Shown one piece after another: positions 55,400 through 63,745 of a stretch of 64,000 nt of DNA (within the stretch, counting starts at the first letter, position 1; each line of letters starts with the position of its first letter). The stretch spans positions 310,001 through 374,000 of the forward strand of contig OY970165.1 in the NCBI GenBank assembly GCA_963706605.1, read 5' to 3'. Below the pieces are notes generated by a model, which searched no databases, had not been told where the DNA came from, and saw nothing but the letters and a program-made list of their open reading frames with translations. The position numbers and the translations under genes were made by a program. The stretch is from VRUE01 sp963706605. GTDB taxonomy: Bacteria; Actinomycetota; Thermoleophilia; Solirubrobacterales; 70-9.

Positions 55400-55786
55400 G
55401 TGATGCCAAGAATCGCTGTCCTGTCGGCCGTGGCGCTCGTCTCCGTGGCGCTCACGTCCTGCGGGGGAAGCGACTCGACCACGGCGGCGAAGACCGGGCC
55501 CTCGACAGTCAAGATCGAAGCCGATCCAAACGCCACCTTCACCTACACCACCACCAAGGAGCTTGCCAAGGCCGGCAAGGTGACGATCGACTTCAAAAAC
55601 CCGCAGTCGTTCGTCCACGACGTGAACGTGGCAAATTCCAAAGGCGAAGTGGTCGGTGAGACGCAAACGATCAATGACGGCTCCACCTCGCTGGAACTGG
55701 AACTGAAACCCGGCAAGTACGTCTATTACTGCAACGTGCCAGGCCATCGCAAGGCGGGCATGGAAGGCACCCTCACCGTCGAATAA
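55400..55786 (+). CDS. Cupredoxin (plastocyanin-like) lipoprotein 2
   Basis: 128 residues. Lipobox LTSC near residue 20, short linker, then the blue-copper domain with His in FVHDVNVAN, Cys in YYCNVPGHR, His in GHRKAGM and Met. The long Ser/Gly linker of copy 1 is missing. The start is GTG 55400 or ATG 55403; both follow GGGAG at 55387-55391. Sequence AKAGKVTIDFKNPQ is shared with copy 1, so this is a tandem duplication with divergence of surface parts. Confidence 0.92.
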   Translation: MMPRIAVLSAVALVSVALTSCGGSDSTTAAKTGPSTVKIEADPNATFTYTTTKELAKAGKVTIDFKNPQSFVHDVNVANSKGEVVGETQTINDGSTSLELELKPGKYVYYCNVPGHRKAGMEGTLTVE

Positions 55787-55793
55787 GCTGGCC

Positions 55794-56267
55794 CTAGTCG
55801 GTGGGCGCCATCACACGAGTCACGCTGTCACCCACGAAGCACGGCTTCTCGTTGCCCTCGACCTCGAGGGTGAAGCGGGTCACCACCTCCCACCAACCGC
55901 CGCCCTTCTCGTCGATCGAGACGACCTCGGCTCGACTGCGGACCTTCGCATCGACGGGCACCGGAGCTGGGAAACGGATCTTGTTCCAGCCGTAGTTGAC
56001 GCCAAGCGCAAAGCCGCTCGAGGAGATCAGCTCTTTGCGGAAGCCGTCGACCAGCGACAGGGTGAGGTTGCCGTGGGCGATCGTCGTCCCGAACGGGCTC
56101 TCATTCTTCGCCCGCTCGACGTCGACGTGGATCCACTGGTCGTCACCCGAAAGCTCGGCGAAGGCGTCGATGTCGGCCTGCGTCACGGTGCGCCACTCGC
56201 TCGGTCCTATCTCCTGCCCGAGCAGCGACTGCATCCCCTCGACGCCCTGTACCTCAACGGTAGCCAT
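55794..56267 (-). CDS. MaoC-like (R)-specific enoyl-CoA hydratase
   Basis: 157 residues, hot-dog fold. The hydratase signature is AFAELSGDDQWIHVDVERA with the catalytic Asp and His, then SPFGTTIAHGNLTLSLVDGF. Probably hydrates enoyl-CoA to (R)-3-hydroxyacyl-CoA in lipid metabolism. The C-terminal part (WWEVVTRFTLEVEGNEKPCFVGDS) is normal for the family. Convergent with cupredoxin 2, 7 bp between stops. Confidence 0.9.
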   Translation of the reverse strand: MATVEVQGVEGMQSLLGQEIGPSEWRTVTQADIDAFAELSGDDQWIHVDVERAKNESPFGTTIAHGNLTLSLVDGFRKELISSSGFALGVNYGWNKIRFPAPVPVDAKVRSRAEVVSIDEKGGGWWEVVTRFTLEVEGNEKPCFVGDSVTRVMAPTD

Positions 56268-56302
56268 CGCGCGGGAGGCTACCGAACGCAGTGAAGTCCC
56301 GT

Positions 56303-57688
56303 TTATGCCACCAGACGCACTTCGAAGCTCGGCGCGACCAGGGCACCGGCGCCGCCGAGGAGGGCGAGGATTCGGCCCACGTAGGCAGTGGTCTCTGGGA
56401 TCGCGGGGACGCAGTGGCAGGCTTCGACCGGGGCCGGGCCGGCGTTATAGGCGGCGAGGGCCAGTTGCGGTGAGCCGAGCTGCCGGATCAGGTCGGCCAT
56501 CAGGTGGGCCTCGGCGTCGATCGCTTCGACCGGATCGAACGGGTCGCGCAGGCCGTAGGAGGCCGCCGTGCCGGGGATGAATTGGGCGATGCCCTGCGCG
56601 CCGGCCGGAGAGCTCGCGAAGGGGTTGAAGTTCGACTCCGTCATCAGCTGTGCGGCCAGCAGGGCCGCGGAGACGTTCCAGTGGGCGGCTGATCGGAGCA
56701 GCGGCTGACGAAAACGCGAGGGCACGAACGAGGGCAGGGTGGTTCCCGCAATCGCCCCGTCTCCACCGTCGGTGCCGATGGCGTTGCCTGCCTGTGAGCA
56801 GGGAGCAGGACCCGCCGTAAAACCGTAGTGCCAGGCCTCCCACGAATAGCGCTGGACGAACCCGAAGCGGTCGGCGTTGGCCGCCAACCAGCCGTAGGCC
56901 GATTCGGGACCGAGGTCGAGCTCGGTGGCGCACCTATGCAGGGAATGGCCAGGCGGCGCCACCCATCTGGGATCAGGATGGGCCGCGAAGAGCGCCGCCT
57001 GTTCGGCGTCGGAGCGAAAGGCCGAGTTGACGAGGAGGGTGACGCCGGCATCTGCGGCGGCGTCCGCCATGCGGTCGAATGCCGTAGCGACATCCGGCCT
57101 CATCCCCTCTCCCTGGCGATAGACGAGCGGACCACTGTAGCCGCCGCCACTGGCGATCGACGGCATCGAGTCCGTCGGGGTCGAGGGGGATGCCGCTTCG
57201 GCGACCGCCGATGCTTCGACACCGGTCGACCCCGCCTCCTCGTCCGCTCCGCCCAGATCGAGTCGTCCTCCCACGACAGCCCTGACCCGCACCGGCGCGA
57301 ACGACTCCAGGTCCGGGAAGGAGATCGCCAGGCGCGCCGCGGCGACCCCGTTCGCCTTCGCCGCCTGGAGAGCGGCGGCCCGTGCCTGTGCCAGGTACGC
57401 GTCCTTCTCCATGTGGGCCGGGTTGGGCGACCCGTTCGGCAGGGTCGGCGGGGCGAGTAGGCGCGACAGGTCGTCGCGCATCGACCGCGCCGCCGATATC
57501 GCCGCCAGGTCCGCCGCTCGCTGCGCCCTCCCTTTCCCGGTCACGGCCGCGGCGATCGCAACCAGGGCTAGCGCCGCGGCGATCAGCGCCAGCGCCCCTC
57601 CCAGCGCCACCGGCAAGGCCTGGCCGCGCTCGCCGGAGCCACGCCGGCGCAACCTGGCCGTCGACGTTCTCCATCGCGGAAGCCCCAT
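56303..57688 (-). CDS. TadG-like anchor fused to VanY carboxypeptidase and SLT transglycosylase domains
   Basis: 461 residues in three parts. Residues about 1-110 resemble TadG/TadE-type pseudopilin starts (GERGQALPVALGGALALIAA with one membrane helix). About 195-300 is a VanY-type D,D-carboxypeptidase: SAFRSDAEQAALF, zinc motif GHSLHRCATELDL and YSWEAWHYGF. About 330-450 is a lytic transglycosylase: AALLAAQLMTESNFNPFASS, AQGIAQFIPGTAASYGL and ALAAYNAGPAPV, with the catalytic Glu in ESNF. It should cut peptidoglycan peptides and glycans from the membrane. The TadE cluster is less than 3 kb away on the same strand. Confidence 0.85.
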   Translation of the reverse strand: MGLPRWRTSTARLRRRGSGERGQALPVALGGALALIAAALALVAIAAAVTGKGRAQRAADLAAISAARSMRDDLSRLLAPPTLPNGSPNPAHMEKDAYLAQARAAALQAAKANGVAAARLAISFPDLESFAPVRVRAVVGGRLDLGGADEEAGSTGVEASAVAEAASPSTPTDSMPSIASGGGYSGPLVYRQGEGMRPDVATAFDRMADAAADAGVTLLVNSAFRSDAEQAALFAAHPDPRWVAPPGHSLHRCATELDLGPESAYGWLAANADRFGFVQRYSWEAWHYGFTAGPAPCSQAGNAIGTDGGDGAIAGTTLPSFVPSRFRQPLLRSAAHWNVSAALLAAQLMTESNFNPFASSPAGAQGIAQFIPGTAASYGLRDPFDPVEAIDAEAHLMADLIRQLGSPQLALAAYNAGPAPVEACHCVPAIPETTAYVGRILALLGGAGALVAPSFEVRLVA

Positions 57689-57808
57689 GGAGGCAAGCTG
57701 ACTTGACCGAACGCGCGTGTGGTGCGCTCAAGCGAAAAGATCTGCAATCGAACCTGCGCGGATTAGCATCCGTAGGACGGGCGATCTGAAATTCGACCAA
57801 GGAGCGTC

Positions 57809-58255
57809 ATGCAGCAGTCCCGAACGAGCCATCGCAAACGTCCCCTGACTGTCGCAACCTTCGCGATCGTGGCCGTCCTCGCCGCCGCGGGCCTCTTCAG
57901 CTCCCTCGCCGCCGGGTCGACGAAGCGCGTGGTCAAGGAGGCACAGAATCAATCGCTCGGCCACACGGTGCTGATCGCAAACAACGGCCTCACGCTGTAC
58001 AGCCTCAGCGTCGAGAAGCACGGCAACTTCATCTGCACCGGTTCCTGCCTCAAGGACTGGTTTCCGCTGGTTGTGGCCAAGGGCGTGAAGCCGGCCGGTC
58101 CAGTCGCGCTCGGCACGGTCAAGCGCCCAGACGGCAGGCGCCAGGTGACGTTCGAGGGCAAACCGCTCTACACGTTCGACGGCGACTCGAAGCGAGGCGA
58201 CGCAAACGGCGAGGGGATCAAGGACGTCGGCACCTGGCACGCCGCCGCTCCCTGA
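57809..58255 (+). CDS. Exported COG4315-type (secreted repeat) protein
   Basis: 148 residues. Signal peptide about 10-35 (LTVATFAIVAVLAAAGLFSSLAA). Two copies of the repeat seen in COG4315 lipoproteins: TVLIANNGLTLYSLSVEKHG with ICTGSCLKDWFPLVV, and PLYTFDGDSKRGDANGEG ending GTWHAAAP. Conserved Cys pair in CTGSC. The function is unknown; family members are often near electron-transfer genes. Its last 38 bp overlap the convergent gene at 58218. Confidence 0.88.
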   Translation: MQQSRTSHRKRPLTVATFAIVAVLAAAGLFSSLAAGSTKRVVKEAQNQSLGHTVLIANNGLTLYSLSVEKHGNFICTGSCLKDWFPLVVAKGVKPAGPVALGTVKRPDGRRQVTFEGKPLYTFDGDSKRGDANGEGIKDVGTWHAAAP

Positions 58256-58862
58256 GCAGGCGTTCAAACACCCGCGGGGGAAGCCCACCCTCGCCCGGCG
58301 GCGCGCCGAACAGGGCGCGCCGCGCCGCGATCCAGCCAAGCGGCTGCTTGAGCACGGAGACCGGGAGGCCGCGTTCGATCAGGTCGCGCACCGCCAGCGA
58401 CGTCAACGCCCGGTCCTCGTTCAGGTCGGCGCGCAGCAGGACCGCCGAGGCCCGAATACGCGGATCGTCGAGCGTCGGCTGAAGGAGGCGGGGCGGCAAA
58501 CGAACGACGGCGATCGCATCGCGGACGGCCGGCAGGGCTGCGGCAACCCCATCCAGGCCGCTGGAGTCGGCGGGCAGGATGAGCTTGCAGAGCGCCCCGC
58601 GCGAGGCGACACCGGCGTCGGGCAGGTGAGCCGTCAGTCTCTCCTCCAGCCCGCGCGCGGAGGCGGTTGCGACCAGGGATGGGCGCGGCCTGCGCCCGTC
58701 GTCGAGGTCGATCAACAGGGCAGCACGGTCGGGTTCCACACCGGCAGCGGCGAGCGCGGCGGCAGCGGCCCCGACTCCGCTCGCGGCGCCGACCGATGTG
58801 GCCAGCACGACCACCCCGCCCACCGGAGGATCCGGCTCGCCGGGGTCACGGGACCCGATCAC
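58218..58862 (-). CDS. Unknown protein of the TadE cluster, Rossmann/P-loop-like without P-loop
   Basis: 214 residues. It begins VVVLATSVGAASGVGAAAAA and has AALLIDLDD, which recalls the first strands of ParA/CpaE-like ATPases, but no Walker A GKT/S is present. Later parts are AIAVVRLPPRLLQP, ASAVLLRADLNED and RGLPVSVLKQPLGW. The GTG start overlaps the TadE-like gene's stop as GTGA, so it is part of this operon. A role in pseudopilus or secretion localisation is a guess; I do not recognise the family. Confidence 0.6.
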   Translation of the reverse strand: MIGSRDPGEPDPPVGGVVVLATSVGAASGVGAAAAALAAAGVEPDRAALLIDLDDGRRPRPSLVATASARGLEERLTAHLPDAGVASRGALCKLILPADSSGLDGVAAALPAVRDAIAVVRLPPRLLQPTLDDPRIRASAVLLRADLNEDRALTSLAVRDLIERGLPVSVLKQPLGWIAARRALFGAPPGEGGLPPRVFERLLRERRRARCRRP

Positions 58863-59188
58863 TTCGACCTCACCGCGGCGGTCGAGGTGACGGCGAGCCG
58901 TTCGGCGACGACGGGCAGCGCTGACGGCGGCGGCAGGCGCACGGTGACTCGCCCGCCCCGCACCGAGACCTCAACATCGTCGTCGGCCCATCCGGGCAAC
59001 GCATCACGAACGGCTGAGAGCGCCGGCCGACCCGATGCCAGCGCCAGCGCTCCAGCCTCGGCGGCGCCGTCGGCGAGGGTCAGCGCGTAGCCGGTGGCGA
59101 GCAGCTGCAGCGCAAGCAGGCTTGCCAGCAGCAACGCCGGCAGCGCGGCGATCAACTCGACAGTCGCCTGACCCTCCTCCCTACCCAT
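58859..59188 (-). CDS. TadE-like pseudopilin
   Basis: 109 residues from ATG 59188, which overlaps the upstream gene by 8 bp; a GTG at 59215 is a longer option. The N-terminal signature GREEGQATVELIAALPALLL has the TadE-type Glu at +5 to +7 and a single membrane helix, followed by a small outside domain (DVEVSVRGGRVTVRLPPP). TadE-like proteins are minor pilins of Flp/Tad pili. No TadA ATPase, TadB/C or TadZ is present here. Confidence 0.82.
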   Translation of the reverse strand: MGREEGQATVELIAALPALLLASLLALQLLATGYALTLADGAAEAGALALASGRPALSAVRDALPGWADDDVEVSVRGGRVTVRLPPPSALPVVAERLAVTSTAAVRSK

Positions 59189-59534
59189 CGCCCTCGCCCA
59201 AGCCGAATTTTGCACCGACCATCAACCGCGGCACGCCCGGCAACAGGCGGGGCACCGCGACCCGCACCGAGACGGCGTCTGCGTCGCTCACCTCCGCACT
59301 GGCTCGCATCGTCGGTGGCAGCGCCCCCCTGGCCGCCGCCATCGCGTCTCCTCCGACCAGGGCCGCCCTCGCTCCGGCGCGCGCGGCCACCCCAGCCGAC
59401 CAGAGCGCCTGTCCGGCGAGCGCGATCTGTGCCGCCACCAGGACCGCCAACAGCAGGAACGGGACCACGGCGATCAGCTCGACCGAGGCGGTCCCACCCT
59501 CCCTGCGAAAGCTGTTGGCGGCCTGGCGCGACAC
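59181..59534 (-). CDS. TadE-like pseudopilin
   Basis: 117 residues, GTG start. Signature RREGGTASVELIAVVPFLLL then a membrane helix (LAVLVAAQIALAGQALW) and the small domain ending PRLMVGAKFGLGEGDG. It is homologous in layout to the next gene and overlaps it by 8 bp. The AT-rich palindromes at 59582-59610 just upstream may belong to its promoter. Confidence 0.82.
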   Translation of the reverse strand: MSRQAANSFRREGGTASVELIAVVPFLLLAVLVAAQIALAGQALWSAGVAARAGARAALVGGDAMAAARGALPPTMRASAEVSDADAVSVRVAVPRLLPGVPRLMVGAKFGLGEGDG

Positions 59535-59620
59535 ACCCCGACCGTTCCAGAGCTCGCCGCACCCATGGCGCGCAGAATCACAATTTTCAGAAAATTCTCA
59601 CGCGCGAGAACCTGCCTTGA

Positions 59621-59989
59621 TCAGTAGGTGTTGGCTTCCATCCAGATACGCCAGATCGCGGCGATCGAGGCGCCCAACAGGAGGATCCAGGCGAGGGTGC
59701 CACCGCCGCTGGAGAAGAGCTCGTCGCTGCCGGCGATCAGCAGGGCGATCAAACCCAGGGCCCCGTAGAGGATCGCCCGCCGGCCGTCGCTCAACGCCGC
59801 CAGCGTCAGCTGGTTCTGGCGACTCAGCACGAAGATCGTCCAGGCGATCGCGGCGAGGAAGCCCATCGTGATCGCGGTCAGGACGGCGTCCGCCGCGTTG
59901 CCACCGGCAGGAGCGAAGGCCACCACTAAAGCGAGCAACATGACGATCGCGACATTGCGCAGGGTACGCACAGCAAAAAGTCTACGCAC
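59621..59989 (-). CDS. Small membrane protein of unknown function
   Basis: 122 residues with about four membrane helices: NVAIVMLLALVVAFAPA, AVLTAITMGFLAAIAWTIFV, AILYGALGLIALLIAG and LAWILLLGASIAAIWRIWM. The linker SRQNQLTLAALSDGRRA is a short loop. The family is not recognised. It overlaps the end of the PiT gene by 8 bp, so it is likely the last gene of that operon. Confidence 0.72.
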   Translation of the reverse strand: MRRLFAVRTLRNVAIVMLLALVVAFAPAGGNAADAVLTAITMGFLAAIAWTIFVLSRQNQLTLAALSDGRRAILYGALGLIALLIAGSDELFSSGGGTLAWILLLGASIAAIWRIWMEANTY

Positions 59990-60986
59990 CCGCCCCGAAG
60001 ATCCACGCTACTCCGTAGGCCGCTGCCCCGATCGCCGCTGCCGCGGGAAGGGTCAGCAACCAAGCGATCAGGATGTTGCCCGCCACTCCCCAGCGCACCG
60101 CAGAGAGCCGCTTGGCCGCGCCGGCGCCCATCACACCGCCGCTGATCGCGTGCGTGGAGGAGATCGGAAAGCCGAGAAAGGTCGCGGCGAGAATCGTCGC
60201 CGCGCCGGCCCCCTGGGCCGAGAAACCCTGCGCCGCGTCCATCTTGATGATCCGCGCTCCGCTGCCCCGCATCACCCGCCACCCCCCGCTGTAGGTACCC
60301 AGGGAGATCGCGGCGGCAGCCGCGGCAATCGCCCAGAAAGGAGGGTCCGCGCCACCCCCCAGATTGCCGTTTGCGATCAGGGCCAAGGCAATGACGCCCA
60401 TCGTCTTCTGCGCGTCGTTGGCCCCATGGGCGAGGGCCAACAGGCCTCCCGAGAGGACCTGGGCACGACGGAAGCTCCGCGTCACGGGTCCCGGGCGACG
60501 CCGGCCGACGATGCGGTAGATGACGGCGATCGCGCTACCGCCGAGCAGAAAGGCGGCAAGCGGCGCCAGCAGCGCCGGGATCAGGACCTTGTCGAGCACG
60601 CCGCCGCCGATCAGCGAGCTCGTCCCCGCGGCAGCGACCGAGGCGCCGAGCAGGCCGCCGATCAGCGCATGCGACGAGCTCGACGGAAGCCCGAGGCGCC
60701 AGGTGGCCAGGTTCCAGGCGATCGCCCCGAGCAGGCCGGCAAGGACGACGTCGGGGGAGATCGACCCGGCGTGGACCACGTCGTGCGCGATCGTGGCCGC
60801 GACGCCGACCGAGATGAACGCGCCGGCGAAGTTGAGCAGGGCGGCTGCCGCGATCGCCGCCCCCGGCGGAGCCGCGCCGGTGGAGAGCGCGGTCGAGATC
60901 ACGTCGAAGGTGTCGTGGAAGCCGTTGCTGAAGGCGAAGCCGAGCGCCGCGGCGACGACCAGCACCATGACGATGTCGGAGCCCAC
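59982..60986 (-). CDS. PiT-family inorganic phosphate transporter
   Basis: 334 residues, about 10 membrane helices. Both PiT signature repeats are present: LGFAFSNGFHDTFDVISTAL in the first half and ALAHGANDAQKTMGVIALAL in the second. Symports metal phosphate or phosphate with protons or sodium. GTG 60986 follows the DUF47 gene by 1 bp. The DUF47-PiT pair is a standard phosphate-uptake unit, here directly after polyphosphate kinase. Confidence 0.95.
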   Translation of the reverse strand: MGSDIVMVLVVAAALGFAFSNGFHDTFDVISTALSTGAAPPGAAIAAAALLNFAGAFISVGVAATIAHDVVHAGSISPDVVLAGLLGAIAWNLATWRLGLPSSSSHALIGGLLGASVAAAGTSSLIGGGVLDKVLIPALLAPLAAFLLGGSAIAVIYRIVGRRRPGPVTRSFRRAQVLSGGLLALAHGANDAQKTMGVIALALIANGNLGGGADPPFWAIAAAAAAISLGTYSGGWRVMRGSGARIIKMDAAQGFSAQGAGAATILAATFLGFPISSTHAISGGVMGAGAAKRLSAVRWGVAGNILIAWLLTLPAAAAIGAAAYGVAWIFGAGA

Positions 60987-60987
60987 G

Positions 60988-61608
60988 TCAGCTGTTTTTG
61001 ATGACGATGCCCTCGAGGATCTGAGCAGCGGTCTCGGTCGCGTCGATCGCGTTCTCGAGCACCGCGAACATGTCCTTCCAGCGGATCACGACCATGGGGT
61101 CGATCCCGTTCGAGAACAGCGAGGCGACCGCGTCGCGGGAGATCCGGTCCCCCTCGTTCTCGAGCCGGTGAATCTCGATCCAGTATCGCTCGAGGTCCTT
61201 GAACCCGCGCAGGTTCTCCAGGCCGGCAGCAAGCTGCTCACAGGCAGCCACAAGCACCTTGGTCAGCGCCTGCGCCTGTGCCATCGGCGCCTCGATCTGG
61301 TAGAGGCCGAGGAAGTCGGCCGCCTCCTCCGTGTAGTCGACGATGTCGTCCATCCGCGTCGCCAAGCCGTAGATGTCCTCGCGGTCGATCGGGGTGACGA
61401 AGGTCGAGTTGAGGCGCTGGATGATGTCGTGGGTGATCCGGTCGCCCTCCTGCTCCGCCTTGAGGACCTCGCGGCCGAGGTCACCGTCGTCGGGCCAGGT
61501 GCCCATCATCTGGTCGAGCAGCCGCGCCGCCTGCAACGTGTTCTGACCCGCCTCGATGAAGAGCTCGAAGAAGGCGCTGTCCCGGGGTAGCAATGAGAGG
61601 CGCGCCAT
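60988..61608 (-). CDS. DUF47 (PhoU-like) protein
   Basis: 206 residues, all helical. FFELFIEAGQNTLQAARLLD, LKAEQEGDRITHDIIQRLNS and IHRLENEGDRISRDAVASLF contain the ExxxD metal-binding repeats of PhoU-like proteins (EGDRIT, EGDRIS). It is thought to regulate the PiT transporter encoded next, 1 bp away. Sixteen bp separate it from the ppk gene. Confidence 0.94.
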   Translation of the reverse strand: MARLSLLPRDSAFFELFIEAGQNTLQAARLLDQMMGTWPDDGDLGREVLKAEQEGDRITHDIIQRLNSTFVTPIDREDIYGLATRMDDIVDYTEEAADFLGLYQIEAPMAQAQALTKVLVAACEQLAAGLENLRGFKDLERYWIEIHRLENEGDRISRDAVASLFSNGIDPMVVIRWKDMFAVLENAIDATETAAQILEGIVIKNS

Positions 61609-61624
61609 TGCGGAATCCTAAGCG

Positions 61625-63727
61625 TCAGCCCGTCGCCGCGGCGAGCTGGTCTGCCGCGCGACCGAAGTGACGCTCGCGCAGCTCCTCCTGAACGCTTCGC
61701 CGTTCCCCCTCTGGCGCATCGAGCCGGGTCCAGACGCCGTCGGTGCCGAGCTCCCAGGCGTTGGCGTTGTCGGCGAAGCAACGCTCCAACACGTCGAGCA
61801 GCTCCGCTCGCAGACCATCGTCTTCGATCGGCGTCACCAGCTCCACGCGGCTGTCGAGGTTGCGCGGCATCAGATCGGCCGAGCCGGTCAACACCCGAGT
61901 CTCCTCACCGCGACGGAAGGCATAGATCCGCGAGTGCTCGAGGAAGCGGCCGACGATCGAGACGACGCGAATGTTCTCGGAGACCCCTGGCACTCCCGGC
62001 CGCAAACAGCAGATGCCGCGCACGTTGAGATCGACCCGGACGCCCGCTCGTGACGCCTCATAGAGCGCCTGGATGCAGCCCGCATCGACCAACGCGTTCA
62101 TCTTCAGCGTGATCCGCGCCTCCTGGCCGGCGCGGTGGGCTTGAACGGTCGCCTCGATCTCCTCGACGATGCGGTCGCGCATCGTGGTCGGCGAAACCAG
62201 CACCTTGCGATACCCCGCGGGCCGCCCGTAACCGGTCAGGAAGTTGAACATCTCAGCGACGTCGGCGCCGATCTCGGGGTCCGCCGTGAACAACCCCAAG
62301 TCGGTGTAGAGACGGGCGGTGGTCGGGTTGTAGTTGCCGGTGCCGATGTGGACGTACTCGCGCACCTGGTCGCCCTCGCGGCGGGCGACCAGGACCGCCT
62401 TGACGTGCGTCTTCAGCCCCGGGATGCCGTAGACGACGTGGACGCCCGACTCCTCCATCGACTTCGCCCAGTGGATGTTCGCCTCCTCGTCGAAGCGCGC
62501 TTTCAGCTCGACCATGCAGACCGCCTGCTTGCCGCGTTCGGAGGCGCGGATCAGCGCCGGCACCAGCGGCGAGTCGTCGCTGGTCCGGTACACCGTCTGC
62601 TTGATCGCCAGCACGTCGGGGTCGGCGACCGCCTGCACGACGAAACGCTCGACCGAGCTGGCGAACGAGTCGTAGGGATGGTGGACGAGGATGTCGCCCT
62701 GCCGGATCGCGGCGAACATGTCGACCGGCTCGTCGTCCTCCCCCTGCAGCCGCGGCTGGGTGACCGGCGACCAGGGCTCGTAGCGCAGCTCCGGGTGGCC
62801 GGAGGCGTCGACGACGTCGCCGAGGTCGGCGAGGTCGATCAGGCCGTCGACGTCGTAGACCTCGCGGTCTTCGAGCCGCAGCGCGTCGATCAACTGGCCA
62901 CGCAGCTTCGCGTTCATCCCCGCCGCAACCTCCAGCCGCACGACCTCGCCGAAGCGGCGGCGGCGAAGCTCGTCCTGGACGGCCTGCAGCAGGTCGTCGG
63001 CCTCGTCGCTGATCGTGAAGTCGGCGTCGCGAGTGACCCGGAAGTAGCCGTGGTCGACCACCTCGGCGCCGGGGAAGAGCGCGTCGAGGTTGGCCGCGAT
63101 CGCCTCCTCCAGCGGCACGAACACCTCGTTCCGCTCGCCGACCCTCAGGAAGCGTCCGAGCAGCTCCTTCGGCACCTTGACGCGGGCGATGATCTCGGTG
63201 CCGCTCTCGGGATCGCGCAGCAGCACCCCGAGGCTGAGCGAGAGGTTGGAGATGTAGGGGAAGGGACGGCCGAGACCGACCACGAGCGGAGTCAGGGCCG
63301 GGAAGACCTGCTCACGGAAGCGGGTGTCGATTTCGCGCCGCTCCTCCTTGCTGGCGGTGTCGAGCGAGACGATCCGGACCCCCTGCTCCTCCAGCGCCGG
63401 CAGCAACGTTCCGTTGAAGCAGCTGTGCAGGCGGGAGTCCAGCTCCAGCACGCGCGCCTGACTTGCGTCGATCTGCTCGCTGGTGGGGAGATCGTCGGGG
63501 CCGCGGGCGTCGATCCCGGCATCGAGCTGATCGAACAACCCGGCGACCCTGACCATGAAGAACTCATCCAGGTTGGAGGCGTAGATCGCGCAGAACCTGA
63601 CCCTCTCCAGCAGCGGCACCTCGGGGTCCTCGGCCAGTTCCAGAACCCGCTGGTTGAAGTCGAGCCAGGACAGCTCGCGGTTGAAGTAAAGAGCCGGATC
63701 GTCGATCCGGCCATCGTACTGCGGCAA
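61625..63727 (-). CDS. ppk: Polyphosphate kinase 1
   Basis: 700 residues from TTG 63727. Makes and degrades polyphosphate with ATP. The N-terminal domain is FNRELSWLDFNQRVLELAED and YASNLDEFFMVRVAGL; the catalytic PLD-like halves contain the phosphohistidine motif VHIGTGNYNPTTARLY, IKQTVYRTSDDSPLV, and the second set SADLMPRNLDSRVELV. It starts 18 bp after the upstream glycosyltransferase's stop and is followed by DUF47 and PiT, a coherent phosphate storage and uptake operon. No Pho box was identified. Confidence 0.96.
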   Translation of the reverse strand: MPQYDGRIDDPALYFNRELSWLDFNQRVLELAEDPEVPLLERVRFCAIYASNLDEFFMVRVAGLFDQLDAGIDARGPDDLPTSEQIDASQARVLELDSRLHSCFNGTLLPALEEQGVRIVSLDTASKEERREIDTRFREQVFPALTPLVVGLGRPFPYISNLSLSLGVLLRDPESGTEIIARVKVPKELLGRFLRVGERNEVFVPLEEAIAANLDALFPGAEVVDHGYFRVTRDADFTISDEADDLLQAVQDELRRRRFGEVVRLEVAAGMNAKLRGQLIDALRLEDREVYDVDGLIDLADLGDVVDASGHPELRYEPWSPVTQPRLQGEDDEPVDMFAAIRQGDILVHHPYDSFASSVERFVVQAVADPDVLAIKQTVYRTSDDSPLVPALIRASERGKQAVCMVELKARFDEEANIHWAKSMEESGVHVVYGIPGLKTHVKAVLVARREGDQVREYVHIGTGNYNPTTARLYTDLGLFTADPEIGADVAEMFNFLTGYGRPAGYRKVLVSPTTMRDRIVEEIEATVQAHRAGQEARITLKMNALVDAGCIQALYEASRAGVRVDLNVRGICCLRPGVPGVSENIRVVSIVGRFLEHSRIYAFRRGEETRVLTGSADLMPRNLDSRVELVTPIEDDGLRAELLDVLERCFADNANAWELGTDGVWTRLDAPEGERRSVQEELRERHFGRAADQLAAATG

Positions 63728-63745
63728 CGCGCCCGCCCCTGCGCC

